A DNA stretch of 64,000 bases from CAYSBE01 sp046309355 (GTDB lineage: Bacteria; Bacteroidota; Bacteroidia; UKL13-3), in contig JBKCPL010000042.1 of the NCBI GenBank assembly GCA_046309355.1, positions 1 through 64,000 of the forward strand, given 5' to 3'. Below the pieces are notes generated by a model that saw only the letters and a program-made list of their open reading frames with translations, was not told where the DNA came from and searched no databases. This document shows, in pieces, positions 36,241-44,898 of the stretch (position 1 is its first letter; every line of letters starts with the position of its first letter). The translations under genes and the position numbers were made by a program.

Positions 36241-38765
36241 GAAAAATCTCCCTTGTGCTGTTGTTATTGGTTATTGCCTTACCCTATACCTTGCGCGTTC
36301 AGGCGCAGGATACAACCTTTCAGGATGTACCCGACTGGATAGATTATGCTTATCCAAAAACATACATTCTCGAAAATATTGTCATAACGGGCACCAGCTT
36401 TTATGATAAAACAGTACTTCAAATACTTTCCGGATTAACCATTGGGCAAAAAATTAAAATACCGGGTGAAGACATTTCAAAAGCCATAAACAATTTATGG
36501 AAGCAGAAAATGTTTGATGATATAGCCATCAAAGTTTTTGATGTAGACGGCAACAAAATTACACTGGAACTTTTTTTAAAAGAAAAACCTCGCTTGTCGA
36601 CTTTTGCTATTAAGGGTTTAAAGAAGGGAAAAGCCAACAGCCTGCGTGAAGAAATATCGCTAAAAGCCGGGCAGGTTATTACTGAAACCCTGCTGGCCAA
36701 TACGCGCTATGAAATAAAAAAGTTTTACAACGAAAAAGGATTTTTGGATGCCGATGTTCGTTTTGAACAGGAACCTGATGACCCAAAACGCAATACTGCC
36801 CGCTTAAAAATAAATGTAAACCTGGGCCGAAAAGTAAAAATCAGCGACATTTCATTTGATGGCAACACATCACTCACTGATAGTAAAATCAGAAGGTTAT
36901 TCAAGGATACCAAACCCAAATACAGATTCCTGGCGAAGTCAAGGTTTGACGAAGACAAATACCAGGACGACAAGCAACGCATCATCTCTAAATATTTATC
37001 GTTGGGTTACCGCGATATTGCTATATTAAAAGACAGCATATACCGTGATGAAAAAGGGTTTATAAAAATCAAAATTGACCTTGCAGAGGGTAACAAATAT
37101 TACTTCCGCAACATCAAATTCACCGGTAACAGTAAGTACACCAACGAGGATTTAAACTCCATTTTGCGCATCAAATCGGGCGATGTGTATGACCAGTCAC
37201 AGTTAGATCAACGATTAAACATGAACCAGGGGGGTATGGACATCAGCACCTTGTATATGGATGATGGATACCTCTTTTTTAGTGTGCAACCGGTAGAAGT
37301 ACTTGTTGAAAACGATTCCATTGATATGGAAATACGCATACATGAAGGGCAGCAGGCACGCATCAACAAAGTAATGGTTAGCGGTAATTCAAAAACCAGC
37401 GACCATGTCATCATGCGTGAATTGCGTACTCGCCCCGGGCAATTATTTAGCCGAAGCGATATTACGCGCACCATGCAGGCACTGTCACAAATTGGCTATT
37501 TCAACCCCGAAGCGCTGAACGTAAATCCGGTTCCGCATCCTGAATCAGGAACGGTTGATATTGAGTACACCGTTGAAGAGAGGCCGAACGACCAGATTGA
37601 ATTATCGGCAGGATGGGGAGCAAATATGGTAGTGGGTACACTGGGCCTGTCACTGAATAATATTTCAGTAAAACGGTTTTTTGACCGAAAAGCATGGGCC
37701 CCCATACCCAGTGGTGACGGACAACGGCTTTCGCTGCGTGCACAAACTAACGGTACATTCTTTCAATCCTACAGTGCATCATTTAGCGAGCCGTGGCTGG
37801 GTGGTAAAAAACCTATTTCGTTCAGTACTTCATTATTCCATTCTATACAGGCAAACGGTTATGCAACCGGAAACCCTTTGCGTGCAGCACTTACTACTAC
37901 AGGTGTAACAGTGGGTATTGGTAAACGCTTGCGATTCCCCGATGACTTTTTTACACTGCAGTACCAGATCAACTTTCAACGCTATTACAACGAGGTAAAT
38001 GAACGTGGAGTGAGTTATTTACCAAGCATACCAGCAGGGGCAGCCAATAGTTTCAGCGTTCGTTTTATCCTATCGCGCAACTCAACCGATCAGCCCATTT
38101 ATCCGCGTTCAGGTTCAAATATTTCCATTTCGGCACAATTCACTCCCCCGTATTCTTACTTCGGTGGCGAGGCTTATCTGAACAGGCCCGAAAGCGAACG
38201 AAGCAGATGGCTTGAATTTCACAAATGGAAAATAGATGCTACCTGGTTTTCTAAACTGGTTGATAAACTGGTATTGGTTAACCGCATTAACTTCGGGATG
38301 ATAGGCCGCTATAATTCCCGCATGGCATACACTCCCTTCGAGCGTTTCTGGGTGGGTGGTGCAGGGTTGATGGGCTTCAACCTAGATGGTCGTGAACTCA
38401 TTGCTCTTCGTGGATACCAGGATAATAGCCTGACTCCTATCGAGTTCAATGCAGAAACACGTTCATTTGCACGACAGGGAGCGTTAATATATAACCGATA
38501 CACCACCGAATTACGGTATCCAATATCTTTGAACCCATCGGCAACCGTATTTCCGCTTATTTTCTTCGAAGCGGGTTCGGCCTGGTCAAATTATAAGGCC
38601 TTCAACCCGTTTGAGGTTTACCGCTCTTTTGGCGGGGGGGTGCGCATATTTTTGCCTATGTTCGGCTTAATCGGTTTGGACTATGGGTGGGGGCTTGATA
38701 ATGTGCCGCTTCAGCCCGGTGTAAACAAAGGTAATTTCCATTTTCTTATTGGTCAGCAATTTTAA
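36237..38765 (+). CDS. bamA: Outer-membrane protein assembly factor BamA
   Basis: 842 residues. Signal peptide to about 24 (LVLLLLVIALPYTLRVQAQ), POTRA repeats (about 45-440, e.g. ENIVITGTSFYDKTVL, ISDISFDGNTSLTDSKI, RNIKFTGNSKYTNEDL, INKVMVSGNSKTSDHVI), then the Omp85 barrel (about 460-842) with the GWGANMVVG start and ALRGYQDN loop-6-like motif. The last residue is Phe, as expected for a barrel beta-signal. It inserts beta-barrels into the outer membrane. It is followed by two Skp-type chaperones, a conserved order. Confidence 0.95.
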   Translation: MRKISLVLLLLVIALPYTLRVQAQDTTFQDVPDWIDYAYPKTYILENIVITGTSFYDKTVLQILSGLTIGQKIKIPGEDISKAINNLWKQKMFDDIAIKVFDVDGNKITLELFLKEKPRLSTFAIKGLKKGKANSLREEISLKAGQVITETLLANTRYEIKKFYNEKGFLDADVRFEQEPDDPKRNTARLKINVNLGRKVKISDISFDGNTSLTDSKIRRLFKDTKPKYRFLAKSRFDEDKYQDDKQRIISKYLSLGYRDIAILKDSIYRDEKGFIKIKIDLAEGNKYYFRNIKFTGNSKYTNEDLNSILRIKSGDVYDQSQLDQRLNMNQGGMDISTLYMDDGYLFFSVQPVEVLVENDSIDMEIRIHEGQQARINKVMVSGNSKTSDHVIMRELRTRPGQLFSRSDITRTMQALSQIGYFNPEALNVNPVPHPESGTVDIEYTVEERPNDQIELSAGWGANMVVGTLGLSLNNISVKRFFDRKAWAPIPSGDGQRLSLRAQTNGTFFQSYSASFSEPWLGGKKPISFSTSLFHSIQANGYATGNPLRAALTTTGVTVGIGKRLRFPDDFFTLQYQINFQRYYNEVNERGVSYLPSIPAGAANSFSVRFILSRNSTDQPIYPRSGSNISISAQFTPPYSYFGGEAYLNRPESERSRWLEFHKWKIDATWFSKLVDKLVLVNRINFGMIGRYNSRMAYTPFERFWVGGAGLMGFNLDGRELIALRGYQDNSLTPIEFNAETRSFARQGALIYNRYTTELRYPISLNPSATVFPLIFFEAGSAWSNYKAFNPFEVYRSFGGGVRIFLPMFGLIGLDYGWGLDNVPLQPGVNKGNFHFLIGQQF

Positions 38766-38779
38766 GTTGAAATCAACGT

Positions 38780-39358
38780 ATGAGTATTATGCATAAATTC
38801 AACTCGCGGATGAACAGGATTATCTTTTCACTGATTTTACTGGGTATTTCTCCTCTTGTACATGCTCAAAAATTTGGCTATGTAGATACCGAGTATATTC
38901 TGGATATGATGCCCGATTACCGTTCGGCTCAAAAACAACTGGATATGATGGCCGAAGACTGGCAAAAAGAACTGGATAAAAAGCAGGAAACGATTGACCG
39001 CATGTACCGCGACCTTCAGGCTGAACTGGTGTTGCTAACTGAGGAACTAAGGAAAAAACGCGAACAGGAGATAAAAGAAAAGGAAAAAGACCTGAAAGAT
39101 TTCCGTAACCAAAAATTTGGGTATGAGGGCGAACTGTTTAAAAAAAGGCAAGAACTGGTCAAACCCATTCAGGATAAAATATTTGTAGCCGTTCAAAATA
39201 TTGCTAAAAAAAATGCATATGACTTTATATTTGCCAAATCGGGCGAGCTGATCATGCTATACTCAAATGCCAAATACGACAAAAGCGATGAAGTATTGGC
39301 TGAACTAGGCATAACAGTCAGTAAATCGAAAGACCAACCAAACACGAATAAAAAATAG
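38780..39358 (+). CDS. OmpH/Skp-family periplasmic chaperone, copy 1
   Basis: 192 residues from ATG 38780 (ATG 38789 and 38810 are alternatives). Signal peptide ends near HAQ, followed by the family start KFGYVDTEYILDMMPDYRSAQ, a long charged coiled coil (about 60-135, KKREQEIKEKEKDLKDF) and a C-terminal globular return. Skp trimers hold unfolded outer-membrane proteins for BamA. It lies 14 bp after bamA. Confidence 0.9.
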   Translation: MSIMHKFNSRMNRIIFSLILLGISPLVHAQKFGYVDTEYILDMMPDYRSAQKQLDMMAEDWQKELDKKQETIDRMYRDLQAELVLLTEELRKKREQEIKEKEKDLKDFRNQKFGYEGELFKKRQELVKPIQDKIFVAVQNIAKKNAYDFIFAKSGELIMLYSNAKYDKSDEVLAELGITVSKSKDQPNTNKK

Positions 39359-39371
39359 AAATACACAGACC

Positions 39372-39935
39372 ATGACATCAATGATCAACAAATCACTTAT
39401 TACTCTGGCGTTCATATGCCTGGGAGTATTCGCGTCAAACGCACAAAATAAATTTGGGTACCTTGATTTTCAAGAACTTATGCCTGAAATGGCCGAATAC
39501 AAAAAAGCCAATACTGAAATGGAAGGCTACGGAAAGCAGCTTCAGGATGAACTGAAGAAAATGTACAGCGACTACGAGCGTAAAATGGAAGAGTACCAAA
39601 AGAATCAAGGTAAAATGGCTGATGCTATTCGTGAAATGCGCGAAAAAGAATTGAAAGATATGCAAACACGTATTCAGGAGTTTCAGGAAACAGCTCAATC
39701 GAAAATGCGTGAAAAGGAACAAGAATTGTTAAAGCCGATCATCGAAAAAGCTAAACTAGCCATAGCAGATGTAGCCAAAGAAAGCGGATATACTTACATA
39801 TTTGACAGCAGCCCCGGCACACCGTTACTTTATAAACCTCAGGGTGATGATGTGATTAATCTGGTGCGTAAAAAACTGGCCATTACTGAAACCGCTGCTC
39901 CGGCAAAACCGGCCCCGGCAGCACCAAAGAAATAA
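39372..39935 (+). CDS. OmpH/Skp-family periplasmic chaperone, copy 2
   Basis: 187 residues. Signal peptide ends near ASNAQ, then KFGYLDFQELMPEMAEYKKAN, a Lys/Glu-rich coiled coil (about 50-120) and YTYIFDSSPGTPLLY. An Ala/Pro tail (PAKPAPAAPKK) is absent from copy 1. It is a paralogue of the gene 13 bp upstream and shares its transcript; a terminator follows. Confidence 0.9.
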   Translation: MTSMINKSLITLAFICLGVFASNAQNKFGYLDFQELMPEMAEYKKANTEMEGYGKQLQDELKKMYSDYERKMEEYQKNQGKMADAIREMREKELKDMQTRIQEFQETAQSKMREKEQELLKPIIEKAKLAIADVAKESGYTYIFDSSPGTPLLYKPQGDDVINLVRKKLAITETAAPAKPAPAAPKK

Positions 39936-39953
39936 ACACTACTAACATCTAAG

Positions 39954-39977
39954 AAAGCGGCAATTGCCGCTTTTTTT
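39954..39977 (+). terminator. Rho-independent terminator after the ompH pair
   Basis: AAAGCGGC and GCCGCTTT form a stem closed by AATT, followed by a T-run. It ends the uppS-bamA-ompH-ompH unit. Confidence 0.85.
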
Positions 39978-40126
39978 ATGCCAATTCATAGTGTGGTTAA
40001 AATCTGAGGTTAAGACTCTTGATTCGTTATGCATGTGGAACTCTTATCTGTTAGCCTTCTTATACTCTACCTTAAGCAAGGCGTAATTAACCATACCTGA
40101 ACCGATAAGTTTTATATGTGACTATA

Positions 40127-42535
40127 CTAAAGCAATTTAGTAAAGGATGCGGGGTCGTACTCATGCATTAGGTTTGCAACCGCGATGGCAATTTCCTCAG
40201 CATTCGGTTTGGAGAAATAATCTCCATCGGTGCCATAGGCTGGGCGGTGAGCCTTCGCTGTAATTGTAATTGGTTTCGCATCTAGGTATTGATAGCCTCC
40301 CTGCACTTCCAGTATTTGCTGCATTATATAACTACTGGCTCCACCCGGCACGTCTTCATCTATCACTATAAGTTTGTTGGTTTTTTTCAGCGACTGAACA
40401 CATGCATGATTAACGTCAAACGGTAATAATGTCTGCACATCAATCAGCTCACATGATATTCGTAGCTGACTTAGATGTTTCAAGGCATCCTCAATTACAC
40501 GAAGAGTGGACCCGTAGCTTACAATCGTACAATCAGTTCCTTCAACAAGCACTTCGGGTTTGCCAAGCGGAACGGTATATTCACCCAAATTATCAGGAAG
40601 TCGTTCTTTTAACCTATAGCCATTCAAGCATTCCACTATAAGTGCAGGCTCATCACTTTTCATCATCGTAGTGTACATTCCCGCAGCCTGTGTCATGTTT
40701 CGTGGAACCAGCACATGCATGCCTCGCAACGCATGAATAATCATACCCATTGGTGAGCCCGAATGCCATATACCTTCCAATCTGTGTCCGCGTGTACGAA
40801 CTATCAACGGTGCCTTTTGACCGCCTTTACTGCGGTATTGCAACGTTGCCAGATCATCGCTTAAGGGCTGCAATCCGTAAAGTAAATAATCCAGGTACTG
40901 AATCTCAGCAATGGGTCGCAGGCCACGCATGGCGGCACCCAATCCCTGACCTATAATGGTAAGCTCGCGTATACCGGTGTCAAATACGCGCTTCTCGCTA
41001 TACTTGTCCTGCAAGCCGGCAAACCCCTGATTTACATCGCCAATTTTGCCTACATCTTCGCCAAAAGCAAAAACCCTCGGATCTTTGTCAAGCAGAGTAT
41101 CAAAATAAGCCTGCATGATTTCGCGTCCATCTACTAGTTTGCTTTCATCTGAGTATACGGGCTGTACATGTTCAACACTCATGGCGTTGAGCGATGAATG
41201 ACTGAACAAGTAAGAATTGTAACGTTCAGCATTCGTAAGTTCGAATTCGGCTTTAAACTCAATCATCGACTGACGGGCTGGCGAATCTTCATCGGCAGTA
41301 ATAAGCAAAGCTTTGCTTATAGCCACAGCAATATCTTTTCTGATAGGCTCTGTAAGAGTATTCAGCTCCTGTGCAATGGATTCGATGGCAGAACCGTGCA
41401 CAGAATGGTTTGCTAAATTAGTCAGCAGGACAACTGTCTCTGCTATTTCAGCTTTTATTGGTTGTACATACGAATCCCATGCAGCTTTTTTAGAATCGTT
41501 GACATACTTTTTTGCTTCGCTTTCAATACCGGCCAGCTCCTCTTCGGTAGCAAGTCCTTCGCCAATAATCCATTTGCGAAACTGATTCATGCAATCATAT
41601 TCCTGCTCCCAAGCTAGTCGTTCCTTCGTTTTATAACGTTCGTGTGATCCTGAAGTAGAGTGACCTTGCGGCTGAGTTAATTCGGTTACATGAATTAATA
41701 CCGGCACATGGTGTTCGCGTGCAATTTTTCCGGCCTGTTCATATACCCGGCAAAGTTCAGCGTAATCCCAGCCCCTGGCCGTAAATATTTCATAGCCATT
41801 CCCTTTATCATCGCGCTGAAACCCTTTCAATATTTCAGATATATTTTCTTTAGTGGTTTGATACCTGGAAGGAACTGAAATGCCGTAATTATCATCCCAT
41901 ACCGAGATGACCATCGGTATTTGCATCACACCGGCTGCATTCAGTGCTTCAAAAAAATGTCCTTCGCTGGTACTGGCATTGCCTATGGAGCCCCACGCCA
42001 CCTCATTTCCATTGTCTGAGAAATCATTCTCGCCAATGAGTTCTACATTTTCGCGGTAATACTTTGATGCAAGCGCAAGACCTACAAGGCGCAACATCTG
42101 GCCTGCTGTAGGCGAAATATCGGCCGATGAGTTATATAAATCTTTTAGCTTTTTCCATGTCCCGTCTTCGTTAAGCAAGCGTGTGCCAAAATGCCCGTTC
42201 ATCATGCGACCGGCAGACGCAGGTTCAGCTGTTACATCGGTATGCGCATACAATTGGGCAAAAAACTCCTGAACGGTATGCTCACCAATGGCCATCATAA
42301 ACGTTTGATCGCGGTAATATCCTGAGCGAAAATCACCTTTTTGAAAAACTTTGGCCCAGGCTATTTGGGGCAACTCTTTTCCATCGCCAAAAATGCCAAA
42401 TTTGGCTTTACCCGTAAGCACCTCTTTACGACCCAGAAGACTTGCTTGGCGGCTTCGGTATGCCAGCACATAATCATTTAAAACCGCTGTTTTGAATTCG
42501 GAAATGGTCATGGATTGCGTTTTGCTTTTGCCCAT
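40127..42535 (-). CDS. Fused alpha/beta E1 component of a 2-oxoacid dehydrogenase complex
   Basis: 802 residues: an E1-alpha domain (about 15-380) fused to an E1-beta domain (about 455-800) in one chain. The alpha part has a TPP region IGNASTSEGHFFEALN with NA in place of the usual DGA-type residues, then WDDNYGISVP. The beta part shows FAFGEDVGKIGDVNQG, GLRPIAEIQYLDYL, GSPMGMIIHAL and VIDEDVPGGASSYI. It decarboxylates pyruvate or a branched-chain 2-oxoacid and passes the acyl group to E2 lipoate. The substrate cannot be fixed; no E2 or E3 gene is adjacent. It has its own promoter, divergent from the DUF1573 pair. Confidence 0.85.
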   Translation of the reverse strand: MGKSKTQSMTISEFKTAVLNDYVLAYRSRQASLLGRKEVLTGKAKFGIFGDGKELPQIAWAKVFQKGDFRSGYYRDQTFMMAIGEHTVQEFFAQLYAHTDVTAEPASAGRMMNGHFGTRLLNEDGTWKKLKDLYNSSADISPTAGQMLRLVGLALASKYYRENVELIGENDFSDNGNEVAWGSIGNASTSEGHFFEALNAAGVMQIPMVISVWDDNYGISVPSRYQTTKENISEILKGFQRDDKGNGYEIFTARGWDYAELCRVYEQAGKIAREHHVPVLIHVTELTQPQGHSTSGSHERYKTKERLAWEQEYDCMNQFRKWIIGEGLATEEELAGIESEAKKYVNDSKKAAWDSYVQPIKAEIAETVVLLTNLANHSVHGSAIESIAQELNTLTEPIRKDIAVAISKALLITADEDSPARQSMIEFKAEFELTNAERYNSYLFSHSSLNAMSVEHVQPVYSDESKLVDGREIMQAYFDTLLDKDPRVFAFGEDVGKIGDVNQGFAGLQDKYSEKRVFDTGIRELTIIGQGLGAAMRGLRPIAEIQYLDYLLYGLQPLSDDLATLQYRSKGGQKAPLIVRTRGHRLEGIWHSGSPMGMIIHALRGMHVLVPRNMTQAAGMYTTMMKSDEPALIVECLNGYRLKERLPDNLGEYTVPLGKPEVLVEGTDCTIVSYGSTLRVIEDALKHLSQLRISCELIDVQTLLPFDVNHACVQSLKKTNKLIVIDEDVPGGASSYIMQQILEVQGGYQYLDAKPITITAKAHRPAYGTDGDYFSKPNAEEIAIAVANLMHEYDPASFTKLL

Positions 42536-42560
42536 AGTTCTTGGTGAATATATACGTGTT

Positions 42561-42568
42561 CAAATATA
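42561..42568 (-). promoter_or_regulatory. -7 box TATATTTG of the E1 gene
   Basis: The minus strand reads TATATTTG, an exact TAnnTTTG match 25 bp before the ATG at 42535; the -33 is not obvious. Confidence 0.55.
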
Positions 42569-42640
42569 GTGTGTGCCATTAAATTAGGAGTACGGTTCAC
42601 AAAAAAATCTTTAAGATATATTTAAGTAAAAACACTTTCG

Positions 42641-42648
42641 TAATATTG
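42641..42648 (+). promoter_or_regulatory. Possible -7 box TAATATTG of the DUF1573 genes
   Basis: Seven of eight match, inside the 12-mer GTAATATTGCCT that also precedes the glycan locus at 14562. If used, the leader would be about 75 nt. Confidence 0.4.
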
Positions 42649-42727
42649 CCTCTGAAGTTATTTTCGAACTTTATAAAAAAGTTGGAACGCTTTTTGAAAC
42701 TAAACCATACAATCAATAATTAGAAAT

Positions 42728-43144
42728 ATGAAAAAGTTAATCATCGCTACCTGTTTTGCATTAGGAACCATTTTCTACACAAATGCACAAACTACACCGG
42801 CCACTGAAAATAAAGATCAGGCTGAAATCACCTTTGACAAAGAGATTCACGACTTTGGTACAGTTCCTCAAAATGTACCTGCTTCTTACACCTTTACCTT
42901 CAAAAACACCGGCAAAGAGCCGTTGATTATTACCAGTGTTTCAGCATCATGCGGTTGTACGCAACCGGAATGGAGCAAAGAACCGATTAAAAAAGGTGAA
43001 AAAGGTTATGTAAAAGCTACATATAATGCGGCAAGTCCGGGTGTGTTTAATAAAACAGTAACTGTTGTGAGCAATGCTAAGAGAGGCACGGTTGTGCTTA
43101 CACTTAAAGGCGATGTAAAAGCTCCAACTGCACCCGCACAATAA
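42728..43144 (+). CDS. DUF1573 secreted protein, copy 1
   Basis: 138 residues. Signal peptide ends near NAQ (about 20), followed by one DUF1573 Ig-like (ASH/MSP-type) domain with the signature HDFGTVPQNVPASYTFTFKN, SVSASCGCTQPEWS and AVYNAASPGVF-type end. The CGC pair may be redox- or metal-active. Periplasmic or surface role unknown. It is the first of a tandem pair. Confidence 0.85.
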   Translation: MKKLIIATCFALGTIFYTNAQTTPATENKDQAEITFDKEIHDFGTVPQNVPASYTFTFKNTGKEPLIITSVSASCGCTQPEWSKEPIKKGEKGYVKATYNAASPGVFNKTVTVVSNAKRGTVVLTLKGDVKAPTAPAQ

Positions 43145-43175
43145 GTCGCTAGTCCATACACTACTTTAACCGGTT

Positions 43176-43616
43176 ATGAAAAAACTACTGATTGCGTGTA
43201 CTTTAATTATTTCCGCCTACACGGGTTGGTCCCAAGATGCTAATCCGGCAAACGAAGGCCCAATTATCACGTTTGAGAAACTGGAACACCATTTCGGCAT
43301 AATCAAGGAAGGCGATTTGGCAGTACATGAGTTTAAATTTACCAATTCAGGTAAAATGCCTCTGCTACTTACCAGCGTTAACGCCTCATGCGGTTGTACA
43401 GCACCCGAGTGGCCTAAAGAGCCTATAGTACCTGGTGCATCAGCTGCAGTTAAGGCTGTTTTTAACTCTTATCAGCGGCCTGGTAATTTTGAGAAATTCA
43501 TTACTGTAAAAACCAATACCTTACAAGGCGATATCGTACTTAGAATAAAAGGCGAGGTTAAACCAAAACCCATTGAGCCTGTATCGCCCGTGCGAAATCC
43601 GGGCATGGAAAACTAA
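43176..43616 (+). CDS. DUF1573 secreted protein, copy 2
   Basis: 146 residues, paralogue of the preceding gene (31 bp away). Signal peptide ends near GWSQ, then HHFGIIKEGDLAVHEFKFTN, VNASCGCTAPEWPKEPI and FNSYQRPGNFEKFITV. It ends with a short Pro-rich tail. Same single-domain layout; function unknown. Confidence 0.85.
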   Translation: MKKLLIACTLIISAYTGWSQDANPANEGPIITFEKLEHHFGIIKEGDLAVHEFKFTNSGKMPLLLTSVNASCGCTAPEWPKEPIVPGASAAVKAVFNSYQRPGNFEKFITVKTNTLQGDIVLRIKGEVKPKPIEPVSPVRNPGMEN

Positions 43617-43621
43617 CTTAT

Positions 43622-43650
43622 AAAATCCCCGCTTACAGCGGGGATTTTTG
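43622..43650 (+). terminator. Rho-independent terminator after the DUF1573 pair
   Basis: AAATCCCCGC and GCGGGGATTT form a perfect stem with a 5-nt loop, followed by TTG and TTT. Confidence 0.9.
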
Positions 43651-43668
43651 TTTATTAGTCATACGTAG

Positions 43669-43697
43669 TTGTTTAATTCGGGAGAATATTATTTTTG
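43669..43697 (+). promoter_or_regulatory. Promoter of ald
   Basis: TTG at 43669-43671, an 18-bp spacer, then TATTTTTG at 43690-43697; the ATG at 43722 is 24 bp downstream. Confidence 0.7.
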
Positions 43698-43721
43698 CCG
43701 ACTTTAATAATAAATCCAATC

Positions 43722-44834
43722 ATGATTATAGGTGTACCTAAAGAAATTAAAAATAACGAAAACCGCGTAGGATTAACCCCTGCGGGTGTTTCCTCGTTTA
43801 CAAAAGCCGGACATAAAGTATTCGTTCAATCTACAGCCGGAGTTGGCAGTGGTTTCAGCGATGACGAATACAAAAAAGCCGGAGCTACCATGCTAAAAAC
43901 CATTGCCGATGTATACAAAAAGGCAGAAATGATCGTGAAGGTGAAAGAGCCGATTAAAGAAGAATATGGCTTAATAAAACCCGGACAGTTATTATTTACC
44001 TATTTTCACTTTGCCTCATATGAACCATTAACTAAGGCCATGATTAAAAGCAAGGCTGTGTGTTTGGCTTACGAAACGGTAGAGAAAAAAGACCGTTCGC
44101 TTCCACTGCTGGTGCCCATGAGTGAAGTTGCCGGCAGAATGAGTGTGCAGGAAGGTGCCAAATATTTAGAAAAACCTATGGGTGGACGCGGCATATTGCT
44201 GGGTGGAGTACCCGGAGTAAAACCGGCCAATGTACTTGTGCTTGGTGGCGGTATAGTAGGCACACAGGCCGCGAAGATGGCAGCAGGACTAGGCGCTGAT
44301 GTTACCATACTGGATGTATCACTGCCTCGCTTGCGTCAGTTGGATGATATTTTACCCAAAAACGTAAAAACAGTTTATTCCAATGAATACAATGTTCGTG
44401 AATTGATTAAAACAGCTGACTTAATCATAGGAGCAGTACTTATCCCCGGTGCTAAGGCTCCATCGCTTATTACACGCGATATGCTAAAAACCATGAAACC
44501 CGGAACAGTAATGGTAGACGTAGCTATAGATCAGGGTGGATGCTTTGAAACATCAAAACCTACTACGCACCAAGATCCTATTTATGTAGTGGATGGTGTT
44601 ATTCACTACTGCGTGGCTAATATGCCAGGTGCCGTACCTTACACATCTACACTGGCGCTAACCAATGCAACACTGCCATATGGCTTACAACTGGCCAATA
44701 AAGGTTGGAAAAAAGCCTGTAAAGAAAATGAAGAACTGCTACTGGGACTGAATATTGTTGATGGCAAAGTGGTGTACAAAGGTGTATCCGAGGCATTTAA
44801 CCTGAAGTACACACCTGTAGCAGAAGTATTGTAA
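43722..44834 (+). CDS. ald: Alanine dehydrogenase
   Basis: 370 residues from ATG 43722; the in-frame TTG at 43695 overlaps the -7 box and is rejected. It interconverts L-alanine and pyruvate plus ammonia with NAD. Motifs: IGVPKEIKNNENRVGLTPAGV at the start, VKVKEPIKEEYG with a substrate Lys, NVLVLGGGIVGTQAAKMAAG for NAD, and DVAIDQGGCFETSKPTTH. A strong terminator follows. It links carbon metabolism to ammonia in the same region as the E1 dehydrogenase. Confidence 0.95.
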   Translation: MIIGVPKEIKNNENRVGLTPAGVSSFTKAGHKVFVQSTAGVGSGFSDDEYKKAGATMLKTIADVYKKAEMIVKVKEPIKEEYGLIKPGQLLFTYFHFASYEPLTKAMIKSKAVCLAYETVEKKDRSLPLLVPMSEVAGRMSVQEGAKYLEKPMGGRGILLGGVPGVKPANVLVLGGGIVGTQAAKMAAGLGADVTILDVSLPRLRQLDDILPKNVKTVYSNEYNVRELIKTADLIIGAVLIPGAKAPSLITRDMLKTMKPGTVMVDVAIDQGGCFETSKPTTHQDPIYVVDGVIHYCVANMPGAVPYTSTLALTNATLPYGLQLANKGWKKACKENEELLLGLNIVDGKVVYKGVSEAFNLKYTPVAEVL

Positions 44835-44861
44835 ACTAACTTAACTGTCAAAAAACAGAAG

Positions 44862-44892
44862 AAGACAGCCTTAAATAGCTGTCTTTTTTTTT
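44862..44892 (+). terminator. Rho-independent terminator after ald
   Basis: AAGACAGC pairs with GCTGTCTT across an 8-nt loop, followed by a run of T of about nine. Confidence 0.85.
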
Positions 44893-44898
44893 ACTTGC

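Noticed and set aside
36237..38765. TamA or another Omp85 member in place of BamA
   Set aside because: The number of POTRA repeats, the length and the uppS-bamA-ompH-ompH order all fit BamA.
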